This document shows, piece after piece, positions 24,081 through 38,011 of a DNA stretch of 64,000 bases. Source of the DNA: Aurelia coerulea (Eukaryota; Cnidaria; Scyphozoa; Semaeostomeae; Ulmaridae). The notes beneath the pieces were generated by a model, which was not told the DNA's origin, ran no database searches, and worked only from the letters and a program-made list of their open reading frames with translations. A program made the translations under genes and the position numbers. The stretch lies in the NCBI GenBank assembly GCA_039566865.1, contig CM076955.1, positions 13,661,501-13,725,500 of the forward strand. Direction: 5' to 3'. The first letter of the stretch is position 1. Each line of letters begins with the position of its first letter.

Positions 24081-24400
24081 CATTGCATGTCTGTTGTTTA
24101 CTATCTACAATGTTAGCTTTCAATACCAAGAAATACCCACTTTGATGGATTACATTTGTAACATACTTTTGTGTCGGTTTTTGTAAATGTCCGATTACCA
24201 CTGCCGACACCCTCCCTTTCGCTTCTTGGCAGTGAAATGTTCTAGGATGTGTAATGCAACAAATTATGTAATCCTTTGTTTTGCCAGACCAGTCAGTTCT
24301 TTGAAGTAGCATAGTATATAAATGCAATTGACACAAAATGGGAAGAAATATTTCTAAATAAAAAACGTAAAATATTCGCTTCCTTGGAAGGAACTCTTTT

Positions 24401-24872
24401 GATTCTAAAATATTCGCTTTCTTGAAACTGGTCGGTTTGTTTGAGATCCTTTGAAATTTCAGCGATGTTCTTAGCAACCACCAAGTCCCTTTACGTGAAT
24501 GTTCTTTGTTTTCCTTGTAAGTTCTGTTTGATATTAGATGTCATGCATCTTATGCATCTCAACTTCAAACGAGCCGCACTCGTAAAATTTTTGAGTTCTT
24601 CCCAACCTTGACACGACATCCAATATCAGACAGAATCTAGTATATTATATCCTTTATCCATTAGTTTTCTAATCGTTCGTAGTGTACAGTTAGTTGCATG
24701 TAGGTTAACGTTATATGTCTTTATGTTTTTGGCCATGGGGTAGTCATTGTTTTTCGCTCCCCCTGGTATCGTTCCCGTAGTGTTGTATAGTAATTAGATA
24801 AGTATTGTAGATTGTAGAACTCATTGTAAACTTTTTAAATGAATGATATAAAAAAAAAAAAAAAAAAAAAAA
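24401..24872 (+). mobile_element. 5'-truncated CR1-like LINE tail with poly(A)
   Basis: Contains only the last codons (GAAACTGGTCGGTTTG) and the 3' UTR of the family at 2593-11494, and ends in about 25 A's. Flanked by ACTCTTTT (24393-24400 and 24874-24881). Confidence 0.8.
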
Positions 24873-24940
24873 AACTCTTTTATGAAATTTTAGAAATCTA
24901 TCCTGCGCAAACAAAGGCCAACAAAATGGCAAAGGGTTAT

Positions 24941-27900
24941 CTAAGCTTGCAAATGTGCCATTATGATTGAACCATTAATGTTACAGGGTACAACTCTTTG
25001 AATTAATCTATAAACACTAATTATGTGATACTGCTGATAAAATGAATTTTTAACCCTGGAAAGTCCAGTCCTTCTCTCTGTTGACACACGGGTACCATGG
25101 GGCTTGAACCACTTCACGTATGCAAGCTTTATTTGTTTCCCACTTGTAACATTGGAATCCCTGCTCTTTATAACAGCCCTTGCTGTAAAGAAAAATTCAA
25201 TCTTGCAAAAGTATGGTTGTGGCAATTCAACTTCATTCACAGCCCAGAATGCTTTGCAAAATGACGAGCGATCAGACCTGCTCATTGACGAACTCAGGGA
25301 TATTCCATTTACTATACAACGTCCATATTTGCTAAAAATGGGCGACAAATGCACGAGCCTCTCTTCAAAAATTTCCTCGAGGTGTTGATGTGTTTCTATG
25401 AACATCTCTTCACTCATGCTCTTATCATTTCGTTGTGGTGGCAACAGCAGCGCATCTTTAAGAGGAAATGAGCTTTCTTCCCTTTCCACTGACCGTTGCT
25501 TTTCAAATGCGTCATTTTCTTCTTGTCCACACTCAGATAAGAAAGATTCAGCTTGAATTCTTGATATGTGCCTTTCTTGTTCATACTTCTCCGTTTCATC
25601 AGTCTCTTCGCTATCTCCAGCCAGTTTCAAAAGTGCTGTACAATTTTCCTCAAGCCTTTGCTGTGATTGCTGTGCTAATCCTTGAAAGATATCCCCAACA
25701 ATATATTGCTGCTGTATGGAGAACCTGTTAAAGAGCTCCTTCTCGATACATCTGCCACTTGAATGCATACCAGTGAGAGTTCCATTTAACCTCTCTGATG
25801 CAAAGCACCAAAAGGTATGGCAAGGCCCATAATACAACATGACTTCAGGAAGGTGCAATGTAAGATGGTCCCTTCCATTTTTCATACAGATTCCCAAACA
25901 ACCTATGGTGTTCTTTAATCTTTTCATTTAGATGCATAACTTCCTCCACACTTAACCTATACTTTGCACAGACTTCTACAATTTCACAAAGCAATACAAG
26001 GCATTTGTAGTGCTGTTCTGGTAAAATTTCAAAAAAGCATGGCCTTGCATATATAACAGCAAACAGGAGCCACTGTTGTGCTGTGAACCCATCCAATGTT
26101 GCTTTTTCAAACAAAGAAGTTGGAAGGCGACCACAATCTGATGGCACATTTATTCCTTTCATTCGATCTTTCAGCTTCCTCATGTCCACTTGGTTGATTA
26201 AAGGTGCAATACCTTCCTCCTCTGATCCTTGACCAAGAATGAGAGACACTTCTTTCTTCACCAAACCAAGCAGGATGGCATGCATTGGGTCTACAGCACA
26301 CATTGTCACAGGATCAAAATAGGGTAGCCTGTGTAATTCTGAGTACCGTACACCATTACGCTTTGCAATTTCCTTAGCATTGGTTTTGTTCACAGCACCC
26401 AAGTATTCCGCAGACTGTCTTATGACCTCTGCTTTTGTCCTTGCCTCAAAAGCAAACTCCTGTGACAAATAGCTCATCCTTCCTGTCAAAGTTCCGTCTT
26501 CATATTTTTCTCTTTCAGCACTGATTTTGCATTTATTGCAACCTTTGTTTGCTGTATAAGAAGGAAACTGAGAGACTTTCCGAACTGCTGGAGTGTCGCC
26601 AGATAAGCATAGTAGAATAGCCCTAACTTTAACACTTTCCACAACATCAGGAATTACTATGTCAATGCCATGCCACAAATCTAGGAGATCATCAACTAGA
26701 GGCTTCAGGTACGTGTTCATGTGCTGTTTTGGCTCAGTTGGGCCTGGTATTATTCCTACGAGACACATCCACTTCTTCAGAAAGCGTTCCGATCTTGGAA
26801 GGTTCAATACAGCAATAAAGACAGTCCCAATACTGTATTGTGATCTTTTATAGGGTGTCACCCAATCAACAAATAGCATGAAAGCAAAATTATATTTGTC
26901 TTTCAAAAATGCATCTGCACCATTTGACAGCTCTTGCCACAGAGATCCATCCCAAATGTCTTCCATGTCCGTTGAGGGAGGTCTGGTAAATCTTTGTCCA
27001 AGGAGATTTCGAAATTTTGCAATTTGAAGCATTTCTTTCAACCACTCGGCTAGTGGCTTATACAAATATACCTTGAATGGCGCCAGTAAAGTTCTGTTGT
27101 TTGATAGTCCTTTAGAGAAAAGAAGATTTTCTTGGCATTCTCTTTGAAAAAACTTTCCACTACATTTTTTGGTGGTTTTCTGTCCATTGATTTCTTGAAA
27201 AGACTCACAAAATTTATGCACATGATTACACTCAGTGGATGGGCACACAACCAATGGTTCACAGCTTGTTATGTCCTTACAAACTGATTTTTTGGCTTGG
27301 TACAGTGTGTGGGGAATTACATTGCGCACTGGTACATCAATAAGGGTGAGGAGGCCATTTATCAAATAGAGAAGAAATGAAACAGCAGCATCCGTAACAT
27401 TATATCTTGCTTGCCACCAAAAGATAAGGCACATGAACCACTTTACAATAGAATTGCGATGGACTGGATGTAACTCTTCGATGTTGATTTCATCCTGATT
27501 TTCGTTCTCCTGATGTAACAGTGTATCATCAGGTAATTCCGTATCATCAAGAACATCTGTGATGGAAATTTAGATAAATATCAAATCAAATGCTGAATGT
27601 GACCATAAGTTCTTGCTTGCAAATTTGTACAAGGCATACCAACACAGTGAAAATGTATTCTGTACAATAGATTATTACAATAAAGATCTAATTAAGATTT
27701 GTAGGAATTCAGTTAAAGAACGCAATGCATCTTGGTAAACTATTCCTCACCACCATCTTTAGCACAATCATCTATTGCATACTGTATCTTTTAATGCCAA
27801 CGCCAATATTCATAACAAATTTTCATAACAAATTAGGTACAGCAGTGCCTCTTTTACTTGGGGGCTGAATCAATTGCTTCAAAATATTTACAGGTTTTAC

Positions 27901-29055
27901 AATATAAAAATAGATACAATAAGCTGGGATAGCATAAAAGGTCAAGATGACCTTAAAGCTTGTATGTCCCTATATAAAGATAATAGACATTTAATCATTT
28001 GTCACGAGAGAGCGTAGCGGTTGCTTTTGATGTCTCCTCCATTTCCAGCCACAACACCACCAGTTCGCGCCTTGGTTCATCCGTTCACAAAGCCGGTGAC
28101 TGCCGAATGAGCAAAACGAGGCTGCCGGTACATAAAAGCGACATAAAAGCTTTAATTCCATGATGGTCCCCATAGAGGTGCTAGTACAATGAAAAGTGTA
28201 AGGAATGAAATAAAAAACTGTAGTTGTTATCGGTATGAAACTAAAAGGGACAGTAGGTATATCGTTTTAAAAGGTAAAAACAAAAGATTTAAAGAAGGAA
28301 CTTGGGAACAGAAGAAAAAAGCTCTACAAACCTTGCTCACTTTCACCAAATGTTTCATTCCAATTTTCATCAATTTCTTCACCATCTGTTTCCATGAGTA
28401 TATCTGTATAAGTGAGTAATTATAGATTAGCTATAATTTAGAAAATCATTGGATTTTTGCCATTTCAAACCCCTTTGACCCCGGGCCTTTGACCTTGAAA
28501 TTAGGCTTGGTCACGTAAAATAGAAAGCTCCTTTCACGCTTTCACAACGACGTTTTCAAGGTTAGGCCAATCGCGCAGATCTTCAACTATTTTTCTCAAA
28601 ATGCAGGGCTTATTTTTGAAAATGAACTTCCGCATTTCGTAAAGAAACAGGCAAAACATGATTGTATTGTAAGATTACAGAGATATTGATGGATTGTAAA
28701 GAGTGCTGTGGATTTATATCAAGACGCTATATCATTTGATACATGGTCAACTACGGCTACAGATAACAAAAGATGATTTAAATACAAAATAAACAGATGG
28801 ACACGTGTCGTGCAGCGCTTAAAAAAATCTAGACTTACCATTGTCTTCTTGCCGGTTATGTAAATCCACATCAACATCAAGACCGAACTGTGAATCAAGT
28901 TGCTCAAAATAATGCTCATCATCTTGATCCCTTTCCGATATTGTTTCAGTTGAATTTTGTCCGAATCTACCATATATCGCAATATGATTGTTAACGTATC
29001 TTCGCGTTAGAAAATTTCTACCTCTGCAGGAAGCGCAGGGACACTGGACGGACAT
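24941..29055 (-). CDS. CACTA-family (TNP2-like) transposase, three exons, frameshifted
   Basis: Exons 28839-29055, 28332-28403 and 27556-24941 join in phase 1 at GT/AG borders. Exon 1 starts with a small zinc-finger-like module (MSVQCPCASCRGRNFLTRRY) like the transposase-associated domain of CACTA proteins. Exon 3 carries the RNase-H-like catalytic core: FAFMLFVDWVTPY with the first Asp, VLNLPRSER, LLCLSGDTPAVRK with the second Asp, the zinc knuckle KGCNKCKI, and FDPVTMCAVDPMHAILLG with the DPMH block. A frameshift near 25870 separates this from a second frame that continues the family's C-terminal region (LHLPEVMLYYGPC, FWCFASERLNGTLTG). One base too many or too few there inactivates the copy. 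The protein would cut and join CACTA ends in the nucleus. Start chosen because it opens the zinc module and faces the divergent gene. Confidence 0.8.
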
Positions 29056-29316
29056 TTTGCAACATGAGATTTTTCACAACAGCACTAGCGAACGAACCCA
29101 ACCCAACAACACAAATGCAACTCGAGATAAAAATTTATCACGTGACTGATCTTTAACAAAAACAACCAATCAGGAACGAAAACCGGAAACAACCGTTGGA
29201 AAAATAGCGCCCAAATATCACGCCCAAAGTTGTTGCTGTGGTTGGTTTTGCTCAGATTCTCGAAGACGCTACAAATTTTGGAAACAGTGACGGATATTAG
29301 CGAAGATTTAAGAAGT
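29056..29316. promoter_or_regulatory. Bidirectional promoter region of the CACTA genes
   Basis: Only 261 bp separate the start codons of the minus-strand transposase and the plus-strand Ulp1-like gene, so both promoters must lie here or overlap the first exons. It includes two CCAATC-type elements (29164 and nearby). No TATA box stands out. Confidence 0.5.
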
Positions 29317-32300
29317 ATGGACATCGAAGAAGAATTGCGACAAACCAAAAAACGGTTAGCAGAGCTTGAGGCAGAAAACAAACGAATGCGGGCCTCACCA
29401 GATCAAAATACTAGTAGCTCGAACAGACGGAAAGTTCCAACGGTAAGAAAACTTTTTAGGCCCACTTTTAGTTCACTTCAGACAGAATTATATCGTATGA
29501 ATCCATTACTATGCTTCAGTTACTAACAAGCATCGCTAAATCGACCTTTCTGTTGTTCTCTACAGAAAACAAGTGAAAATAGATTAAGATATGTCAAGGA
29601 TTTCCTTATAAATATTTTCTTAATTTTTGTTTTCCCACTGAATGAAGTCTCTTCATTTTTGGCACTCTGAGAGTTGAGTTTCTTATGGGCAGTTTCTTTT
29701 AAAAGTTACATGTATACTTACAAAAAAACAGGAATGATACATGACACAACTGCTTCTTTTGTCTCCATATGTACTCCTATATCCTTTACTTTATTTCCTA
29801 CTTACTTATTCATTCTCTTTTTGAGACTAGTTTATTTCCTATAATTATTTTCAACTATCTTTGCGACACCAACATGAATTTATCATTTGTGGTTGTATTG
29901 ACAGAACATATTGAAAAGTGCCTTCACCCTAAATGAAGACATCACAGAGCGCATCTTGGAGGTGGAATGGGCAGCACTGCCAAATGAAGAAAAGAAAAAA
30001 CTGTTTAAAACAACAGTAGATGAATTGGAGGCACATGGTGTTCCTATGACAGGAAAGAAAGAGACAACGGAGTCCTTAAGAAGATATTACAACAGCAGGC
30101 GAAGAACATTAACTGTGAAAAAAAGTCCCAGGAAACGACGTCATGTGCGAAAAATGTCAAAACTTGCTGTTCTAAACCATGTGAGCAAATATTGCAAGCA
30201 GTTAAGATAGTTTTTAAGTTGCATGTATTTTTTTATAAGAAACTAAAAATTTGGGCCAGTACAGTTTCTCAAAATTATAAGATTTTGAGTACTCAGAGTT
30301 TCTAACAAGTTTCTTTGAGGTTACATAACAATCTTTACATTCAATACCTGTGCCTATGTGAACATTTAAAAACAAGATTTATTAGCCTTTTCAATGTTTA
30401 GACATTATTCAAGTTCCTTGCAAGTGATATGATATAGAAAACAAGTGAAAATAAAAGGAAATATGTTAAGGATTTCCTTTATCCAAAGAAACAGTTTCTT
30501 AACTTATATTTTCCCAGTACTGGAATTTCTTAATATTTTGGTGATCTGAGAGTTGAGTTTCTTATGGGCAGTTTCTTATAAAAAAACATGTGTATGTAAC
30601 CATTTCATTCCAATGTTTTTTTCCAATGAATGTGCTAGTTATACAGAAGATGGGATCAGACTATGATGGGATGTTCCTCAAAACTGTATGCTGGTTTCTT
30701 ATAAGAAACTGGTACTAGAATTGGAAATGAAATGAATGTTAAGATGGAATATTGAGGAACTTGTGTAGCACTTATGGCCGGATCCAGGTTTATTATTCAC
30801 AAAAAAGTGTATGGATATTTTTCGCAAAAATTACTCATTATAAATAAATTGTGATAAATTTTTATTAGAAGGTGAAGTGGTAAAGTATACAAACCCAATT
30901 TTGTGGAAGTTTAAGGTCCAGGTTGGTGGGCAATTTCTTGCATTTTGAGACATTTGCTGCCAAAAGTTTCTAAGAGAGCTTCTTACTGTATGTTTTTAAT
31001 GTTGGAAGCGGGGAGTTAATTTGGTTTGTTAGAAAGGCTCCGCAATTACTTAGTAACAAGTAAAATTATGATCACATCAAAGAAATGTTAAACAGCCCAT
31101 TTGTAAATATCATAACCTTTTCCTGTTTCTTTGTCTTAGAGATTACGGAATAACCATGTAAAAAATGCCATAAAGGAAGGCACACTTTCTGTCACGGATG
31201 AAGTTGCCGTGAAAAATTTCAAGAAAGGGTTGCAGGGAAAGACGGCGACAGAAGTTATATCACCCCCCAACAGTGATGATGAAGAGGGGAAGGCAGAGCA
31301 AAAAAAAAATAGGCTTGATGCCTTGGCCAAAGCAAATCGGAAGAGGGCGGAGATATTTGCCAGGGCACGGGAAGAAATTTTTGGAGAAACTGGTAGCCAG
31401 TTGACATCAACCCCTGTGAGCTCGAGTTCAAGAAGATCTCTGTTGCCTGCAACGAATGTTACGCCCATTGTGCCAAGTAATCTACACAGAGAATGGGACA
31501 TAGGCAACCCTGATTCAGGCTGGTCGTGGGAACGAGTTCAAGCTCTCCAATTTAGAGACGTGAGATTCATTTTTGATTTATCTGAATTAAGACAACACGC
31601 AACAGATCTCATAATATTTTCTTTCATGGCACACAAATATGAAGATGGAAAATTAGTAAAGAGATATTATGATATGCCATCTTTGAAATATAATATTGTA
31701 AATTTGTTAATTATTCTTCTGGCAAATTGCTGCATACATACATACATTTGTAAAGCTACAACTGTTTGATCTACCCTATTTGGTGTTGCAATGGTATATT
31801 TAAATGTTTACAGTTTACCATTTTCCCTTTAATACACTCCCATTTTACAAAAATGAACCCTATTAAACTGCGGACCCTATTAATTTTTCAAAATAACTTT
31901 ATCTTGTTTTGTGATTGATGTGACATGATAAACATCAAATGCTTTTTGTGATGAAGTCATTTTGCGATAAATACCAATGCTTATGTCTTTCAGATCAGAG
32001 CTATAATGGCTCAACAACAGTTCTCTGCCAACTTTGGTAATTGTCAGCCAAAGGACTTGGAAAATCTTTGTCCAGGGGTCTCCTGGAAAACGAAGGTAAA
32101 GTTTTCCAAGAAGTATAGTAACTTTTTTGGTTACGAACTGTTCTTGCTCAATCACTAGAGTTAAAAATTGGTCAACGTTTGCTCCAAAGAAGCTCCTCGT
32201 TTTAAACAAATTTTGCATTTGGTTTTTGAAGAAAACCTTTCACAGGTTATTCTTTTTAGCCATCTCATAGCTGGGGCTTCTCTGAAATTAATACTGAAGA

Positions 32301-35300
32301 TGCAAATAAAAGTCATGTTGTTATGGTAGAACAAAAGCTTTACTGCATTATTTCTCTTTCAAAACGGGAGATATCAGGGTAGGAAATGGGTTTATCTGGT
32401 TATAAAGTTATAACAAAACTAGTTATAAATTCAAATTAGTTATGAAATGCAAATTAGATTAAAATGATATATGTATAAGTTGTGATTTTTTAATGAGGCG
32501 TGCAGAATCTGATCATCTAAAAAATATGCATATAAATATATCTCTTCTCCATAGCTGATGAACTCTTTGGTTGAAAGCCTTGTGTCATTTATAAATGATA
32601 AAAAGGTAAATTATGTGATTTTATCTTTCGATCTTTGGATTGTTGCATTACATTATCTCTGTAAACATATCTACTGTTTGTATGCATTTTATAACTAGAT
32701 GAATTGAGAATCCATTACTGTTTGCAAAATTGTGCAACAGATCCATTCAACCAATTTGAAGTATTCTAAATCCTTGTGCGTTAAAGGATTTCTTTAGATT
32801 TTAAGCATTTATATACATACTCTTTAATGCAAGATTTGGCTAAAATCTAATGGTACTGGTGGTGACCCACATGTTTGCTTTCGTGTTTGACCCGCAGATT
32901 ACTTGACCTGCTGGCCTGCAGAATAAAGTCGTCAACAATCTAATAGAACTTTCTTGAAGTTGACTTCTATGGTTTGGCCCAAGGCAAAAGTGAATGCAAT
33001 TGAATTCAATTTTCCATAACAAAATGGTAAAATGATTTGGAAACTGTTGATACATACACTATCATCCAGATGATTTTGATTTGGAAAATTTTCACTCAAG
33101 ATCAGGAGAAAGGATAGTTTTTTATCGTATTAATTTTCCTTTTATTTCACCTCATACACATTTGACAAATTTCTGTGTCAAAGACTTCTTTTTTTCAATT
33201 TTTTTAGTTTTCTTGTCATGTTCAGGGTTTATTAGAATTTTTATATATTTTAGATTAGTTTAATTGAGGTAATTACAAGAAGAAGAAACTATAAACATAC
33301 TATCTGAATCTGATTGTGCTGTGAGTTATTTTATTATTTATGTATAGTAAAAACAATAAAACAAATTTTTTATTCAGATTGACTCATATGCAAGAGCTCT
33401 TTCGCCAGTGCTTCTGAATGACATTGTTTCTTTGGGTGATGGCACGTATGAAATCCGATCCAAAGAAATGGTAAAACAAATTGAAGAGACAAAGCTTGAA
33501 ACACAGGTACACATTCAATCACATGTTGTTTGATTAGGTTGTTATCAAATGGCAGATATATAGTCCAATTCATCTATTAAAACTCACTTATTTTTGATTT
33601 TTACAAAATAATGCAACCACAAGTCTACAATCTGATAGCAAGCAGAACTTCTTGTTCTTGATTTAAAGATTTGATGACATCACACCCTCAAATATAATAA
33701 ATTTACCACTTTGAAACTAATTCAGATATCACATAATATCCATTGCAGATTTACAGAAAAGTACACTGAATTCATTTCAAGCAATTTAATTCAAATAAAC
33801 CAATGTTACACTCATTTCTAAGGACTTGAGCTCTGTGTCAAGTACCTGTTCTGTTTGTTATCTGGCATGTTTGTTGTTCATCCTCAAAAAGTCCTTTTTT
33901 TAAATTTTTGTAAATACATTTGCAGTCAAATTTCCAAAACAAAATTCTGGTCACTCCTGTTATCACATCCATTGTTGCTGCTGGTCGTAAAATTTGCTAT
34001 TGGGCCATTGCAGTAAGTATACATATGTCATTTCAAAATTATTAGGCTGTGTGAGCACATCCTATTAATTATGAATATTTCCATCAATAATGGTCACCAG
34101 AGTGCATCCTGATACATCCCCCAATCACAAGAAACTAGTTGACAGTATAGGCACAGCACACATTAAAGTGGATGAACGGAACTAAGAGGAGGTCATCTAT
34201 AAATAGGGCATTGAAAACTCCTACACATGTTATTGTTCCTCTTGCTAAACAATATCCATGATCATCTTGAAATCATCAAATACAATAGGCTAATAATAGA
34301 ATACCCAGACTCCTTCCGAGGGGCTTTTATCTCTGTTGATTCTCTTTAACATAGTAAGAATTCTTAAAAGTCATAAGAACTCTCAAGATTTCTTCACATT
34401 TTTGTAAAACTTCTCAAGATCTCTGACTGGCTGCGAATAATGTGCCAATAATATGGTAGTTCTTAGGCAAGAAGAACTGTATTGCTATTTTTCTCAAATA
34501 TAGTCCGCTGTCATCATACCTTTATTCTGATAATAATTATTTTTATCTGGGAGGGAACAATGGTACAACTGTTTTCATAAAAAAACCTTTCTCCTTAAAT
34601 TATAATTTTGACTTGTATTTATGCATAGATTTGTAAAGTTGATTTTTATATATCTAGTTTGCCATTCTTGACTATGATGGAGAAAACCAAATCCTGTTGC
34701 TAGACCCAATTAAAGACAAAGGCAAAACTGATGTTTGGAAAATCAGGTAATTTATCTTTGATTGTTGAAATGTAAATTTGACATATACAGTAGTATAACA
34801 CAATATGATAAAACATTAATGAGTTAACAACATAGCAAATCTCAATGGGTTAATGTTGACAATGAGCTGAAGAATGACCTACAGTAGACTTGTTACATAC
34901 TGTAAATTCAAAGAGAGCAGGCTTTATAGGTGGAGGGTCAAAAATAGTGAAGGCAGGGATAAGTAACTTTTTAACAAGGAAGGTCTGCAAATACATTTGT
35001 TTGTACTAAGCAGTGAATGTTCTTTGTAGCTATTTTTATGATCAACTGGCAGTTACTCAAGGCAGCTGGGAACTGTACAGCAATGGATCTTGGGAAAAAT
35101 TGGAAAAGGTGAGTAATTCTAGAGTGGATTTTAATCATTATGTTTAGTAGTTCTCCTAAACATTTGATGCAAATATTGAAAAAATAAATTACTGGCAAAA
35201 AATTCACCATGTGTTTTTCATTGGTTCTGCTGCTCAAAGCAATTTTCAAATTTTGTCTGAAAAGAACCTGATATTTAGCAGTTCATAGCTTATGAGTTAT

Positions 35301-37071
35301 ACATCTTATAGTTGCATATATACTGTTTGCTAGTTCTGATACATTCTGTTGCAGGTAAAGCTTCCAAAGGCATCAAAGGTCTCTGAATCTGGTGTAATCT
35401 CATTCATGGTCAGTTTAACTTCTCAATATACAGTATCTAGTGTATGCTTTATCTACTGGGTGTCCCAAAAAAAGTTCTCCCGTTTGAAAATTCACTAAAA
35501 TTGGATTACTTGACTGATCTTGAATTTTCTTTTTTTGTCAAGTAGATCAAGGACCAAATTGTTTTCCAAGACATAGCTGATCTTGTAATTAGTTTAATAA
35601 AATAGCAAATTTAGCTCTTTTTAGGGCTACCTGGTTGTGAATCATACTGCAAAATGCATTGCCAGATCAATTTCTTTGTGCATGTAAAACTTAGAGTTGG
35701 GCCATAAATGACAGAAATAAATGCACACTGTCGTCGGAGAATTCAATGATGATACAAAACCTGAAAAATGTGACTCTTAAGCAAGATTGAGTATTTTGCT
35801 TGAAAACTATAGCTGAAAATAAGGTTTTTCAACATGTAATTTTTTTACCTTGCTTTGCCAAAGCAAACAGTTTATCATCTGTGACTATTTTTGGGTCTTT
35901 GACAAAAGCAAATTTTATGAAAGTTTTGATGATTAATTTTTGGTGATTTTTAAACATGAGTATTTTTTGCATTTTAATCAACATCTTGCATTCATAAAAC
36001 TGTCCTGAATTTTTTTGGCCTGCCCTGTAATCAGGCCGTGTGCAAGGAAGAAACAGACAGGTAATTGAAAATTAGGGTAGATCACCTTAAAGATTCCAGG
36101 TGCTCAATTGAGCAGCCGTGAAAACAGTTTAACCTTAAACATTATGAAATAAAATATTTACACGCTTTTTATGCAACAAAGTAAAAAAGAAAGCAAGAAA
36201 TGGCAAGATAAGGCCAAATATATAAAAAACCTTATAGTTGAAATTAAATTTACACACTCGCAGCATTAAAACTTTATTAGCCCTGGTGCTCAATTTATTG
36301 ATTCCTAGAATTTTCCAGTGCATATGGATGCATGTAATTGAGCTTACCTTTCCCTTGGTAATTTATTTCGCAGTATTATTACATCTGACTTTGAATAGGT
36401 TTTTAACCCAATATGAAATGCACTCTAAGAATTTACACTCTCATTTTTTACAGTATGCATTACATGTTGTCTGTTCAGCGCGGATACCAACTGAGGTAAT
36501 TATATGACAATCATCAGAATTTAATATCACATCCTGTGTATTCTTCATTTTCCTACAAAGCACAACGTTGCTCCAAAAATAAAAAAATCTACTGTATTTA
36601 TTTTACTTTTGAACAATCAGGAATGATAAAATACTTTGATGGGTAGGGTATTGCTTTTTAATAGATGGAGACTTGAAAAATGCTCTACCCCCCCCCCCCC
36701 CAATCAAAAATGTTTAATGTCCTAATTTATTAAAGTCCCATTATAGAGATCAGGATTTAAGATATACTATTTTCTTTATGTTGGTTGCACGGTTTTGCAT
36801 ATGGTGGCTGATATTTCTCCATATGAATATTTGCAAAATTTTGCCAATGACATTCCAAGAATTTAATACTTTACAAGACAACAGTATGAACAATTCTGGT
36901 GTGTTTTTTCAATTTTAGTAATGCTTAGGCTGAATCACTACATCGCTGTTCATTGAATTTAATGACAAACTGATTTCCTAGGTGAACAGTGAAGATGCAA
37001 GACTTTGGATCTTAAATGAAATACTAAATGAAAGCCAATATGATGACGACGAGACACAATTCATGCTGTAG
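29317..37071 (+). CDS. Twelve-exon gene with Ulp1/C48-like C-terminal domain lacking catalytic residues
   Basis: Exons: 29317-29442, 29905-30180, 31140-31559, 31994-32095, 32555-32605, 33378-33506, 33926-34012, 34658-34746, 35030-35108, 35355-35408, 36454-36495, 36982-37071. All have GT/AG borders and keep one frame, giving about 514 residues. The end of exon 3 is the least certain. The N-terminus is a short coiled coil (RQTKKRLAELEAENKRM), then a basic region. The last about 190 residues follow the Ulp1 cysteine-protease layout: AGRKICYWAIAFAILDY where HW is expected, LLLDP (Asp kept), and KLPKASKVSESGVISFMYA where PQQxNxxDCGV is expected. Thus His is Tyr, the oxyanion Gln is lost and the nucleophile Cys is Ser. 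A SUMO-protease-like fold without activity is the inference. Ulp1-type genes are known cargo of several DNA transposons. The intact splicing and frame imply constraint or youth. Confidence 0.6.
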
Positions 37072-37328
37072 CTCTAAATTAGGACACATGATAGAACATT
37101 GTGATAACAACATGAAAGGAAGCTCTTCTTGAATTTTTCTGTTGTTTGTGTGTGGACTCCAGTCAAATGTCTAGATGCCAACTTTAGATTTAGATTTAGC
37201 ATACAGTAATCAACGCATCACAGAGGTTGCACTCCACTTGTTTTTGGTACCAATGGCTGGCTCTTTGAGCAAATAATTTTCCATAAGAAACTTGCTTTGA
37301 AATTACCAGCAAAGTTGACCAAGAAGTA

Positions 37329-37916
37329 CCGGGTGCACCAAAATAAACTATGTACGTTTGGCAGGCCACAATAAATCATACACTGGTCCGATTTTGAAGA
37401 TTTATGACTTAATCTTTAGCAGAAAGCCTGAATTAGATTCTAGGACTTTTTGCAAATTTAAAATGTTCGTTTTCGAAAACATTGAAAATGATAAAAAAAA
37501 CCTCGGTCAAATATTAAAAGATTCAACATGAATGAACAAGGAAAAACGTTTTCATGGAGATTTGGGGGGTTTAGTACGAACTCTCGTACAGCAGATTACA
37601 ATTGGTTGATTTCTCAATCGCAAATCACCACAAACAAGTTCTCTCTTTGTCCGTTCATGTTGATTCTTTAGAAAACTTTGTCGATGTTTTCTGATCGTTT
37701 TCAGTATTTTTGAAAACAAACATTTTAGAAAACTCGCCTCTAGCTCTAAAAACTGAAAATGAAAAAATTTGCAAAAGATCCCAATATTTAATTCAGGCTA
37801 ATATTTAATTCAGGCTTTCTGCTAACGATTAAGTCATAAATCTTCAAAATCGGTCCAGTGTACGATTTAGTGTGGCCTGCCAAACGTGCATACATAGTTT
37901 ATTTTGGCGCACCCGG
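37329..37916. mobile_element. Palindromic TA-flanked MITE
   Basis: Inverted halves with ends CCGGGTGCACCAAAATAAAC and the complement of CCGGGTGCGCCAAAATAAAC; TA at 37327-37328 and 37917-37918. The palindrome extends about 180 bp inward from each end, with a weaker centre. Mariner-type by its TA target. Confidence 0.8.
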
Positions 37917-38011
37917 TATTCCAAACAGAATTTTTGTGGTGATAAATTTAAATAACTTTTTAAATTTTTTAAATAAATAAAAGTTGTAGATTATTAATGC
38001 TATAAAGGTCA

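Noticed and set aside
24007..24477. 156-codon minus-strand open frame
   Set aside because: Its C-terminal part reads through the 85-bp subterminal repeat array and the rest through a LINE tail; no domain.
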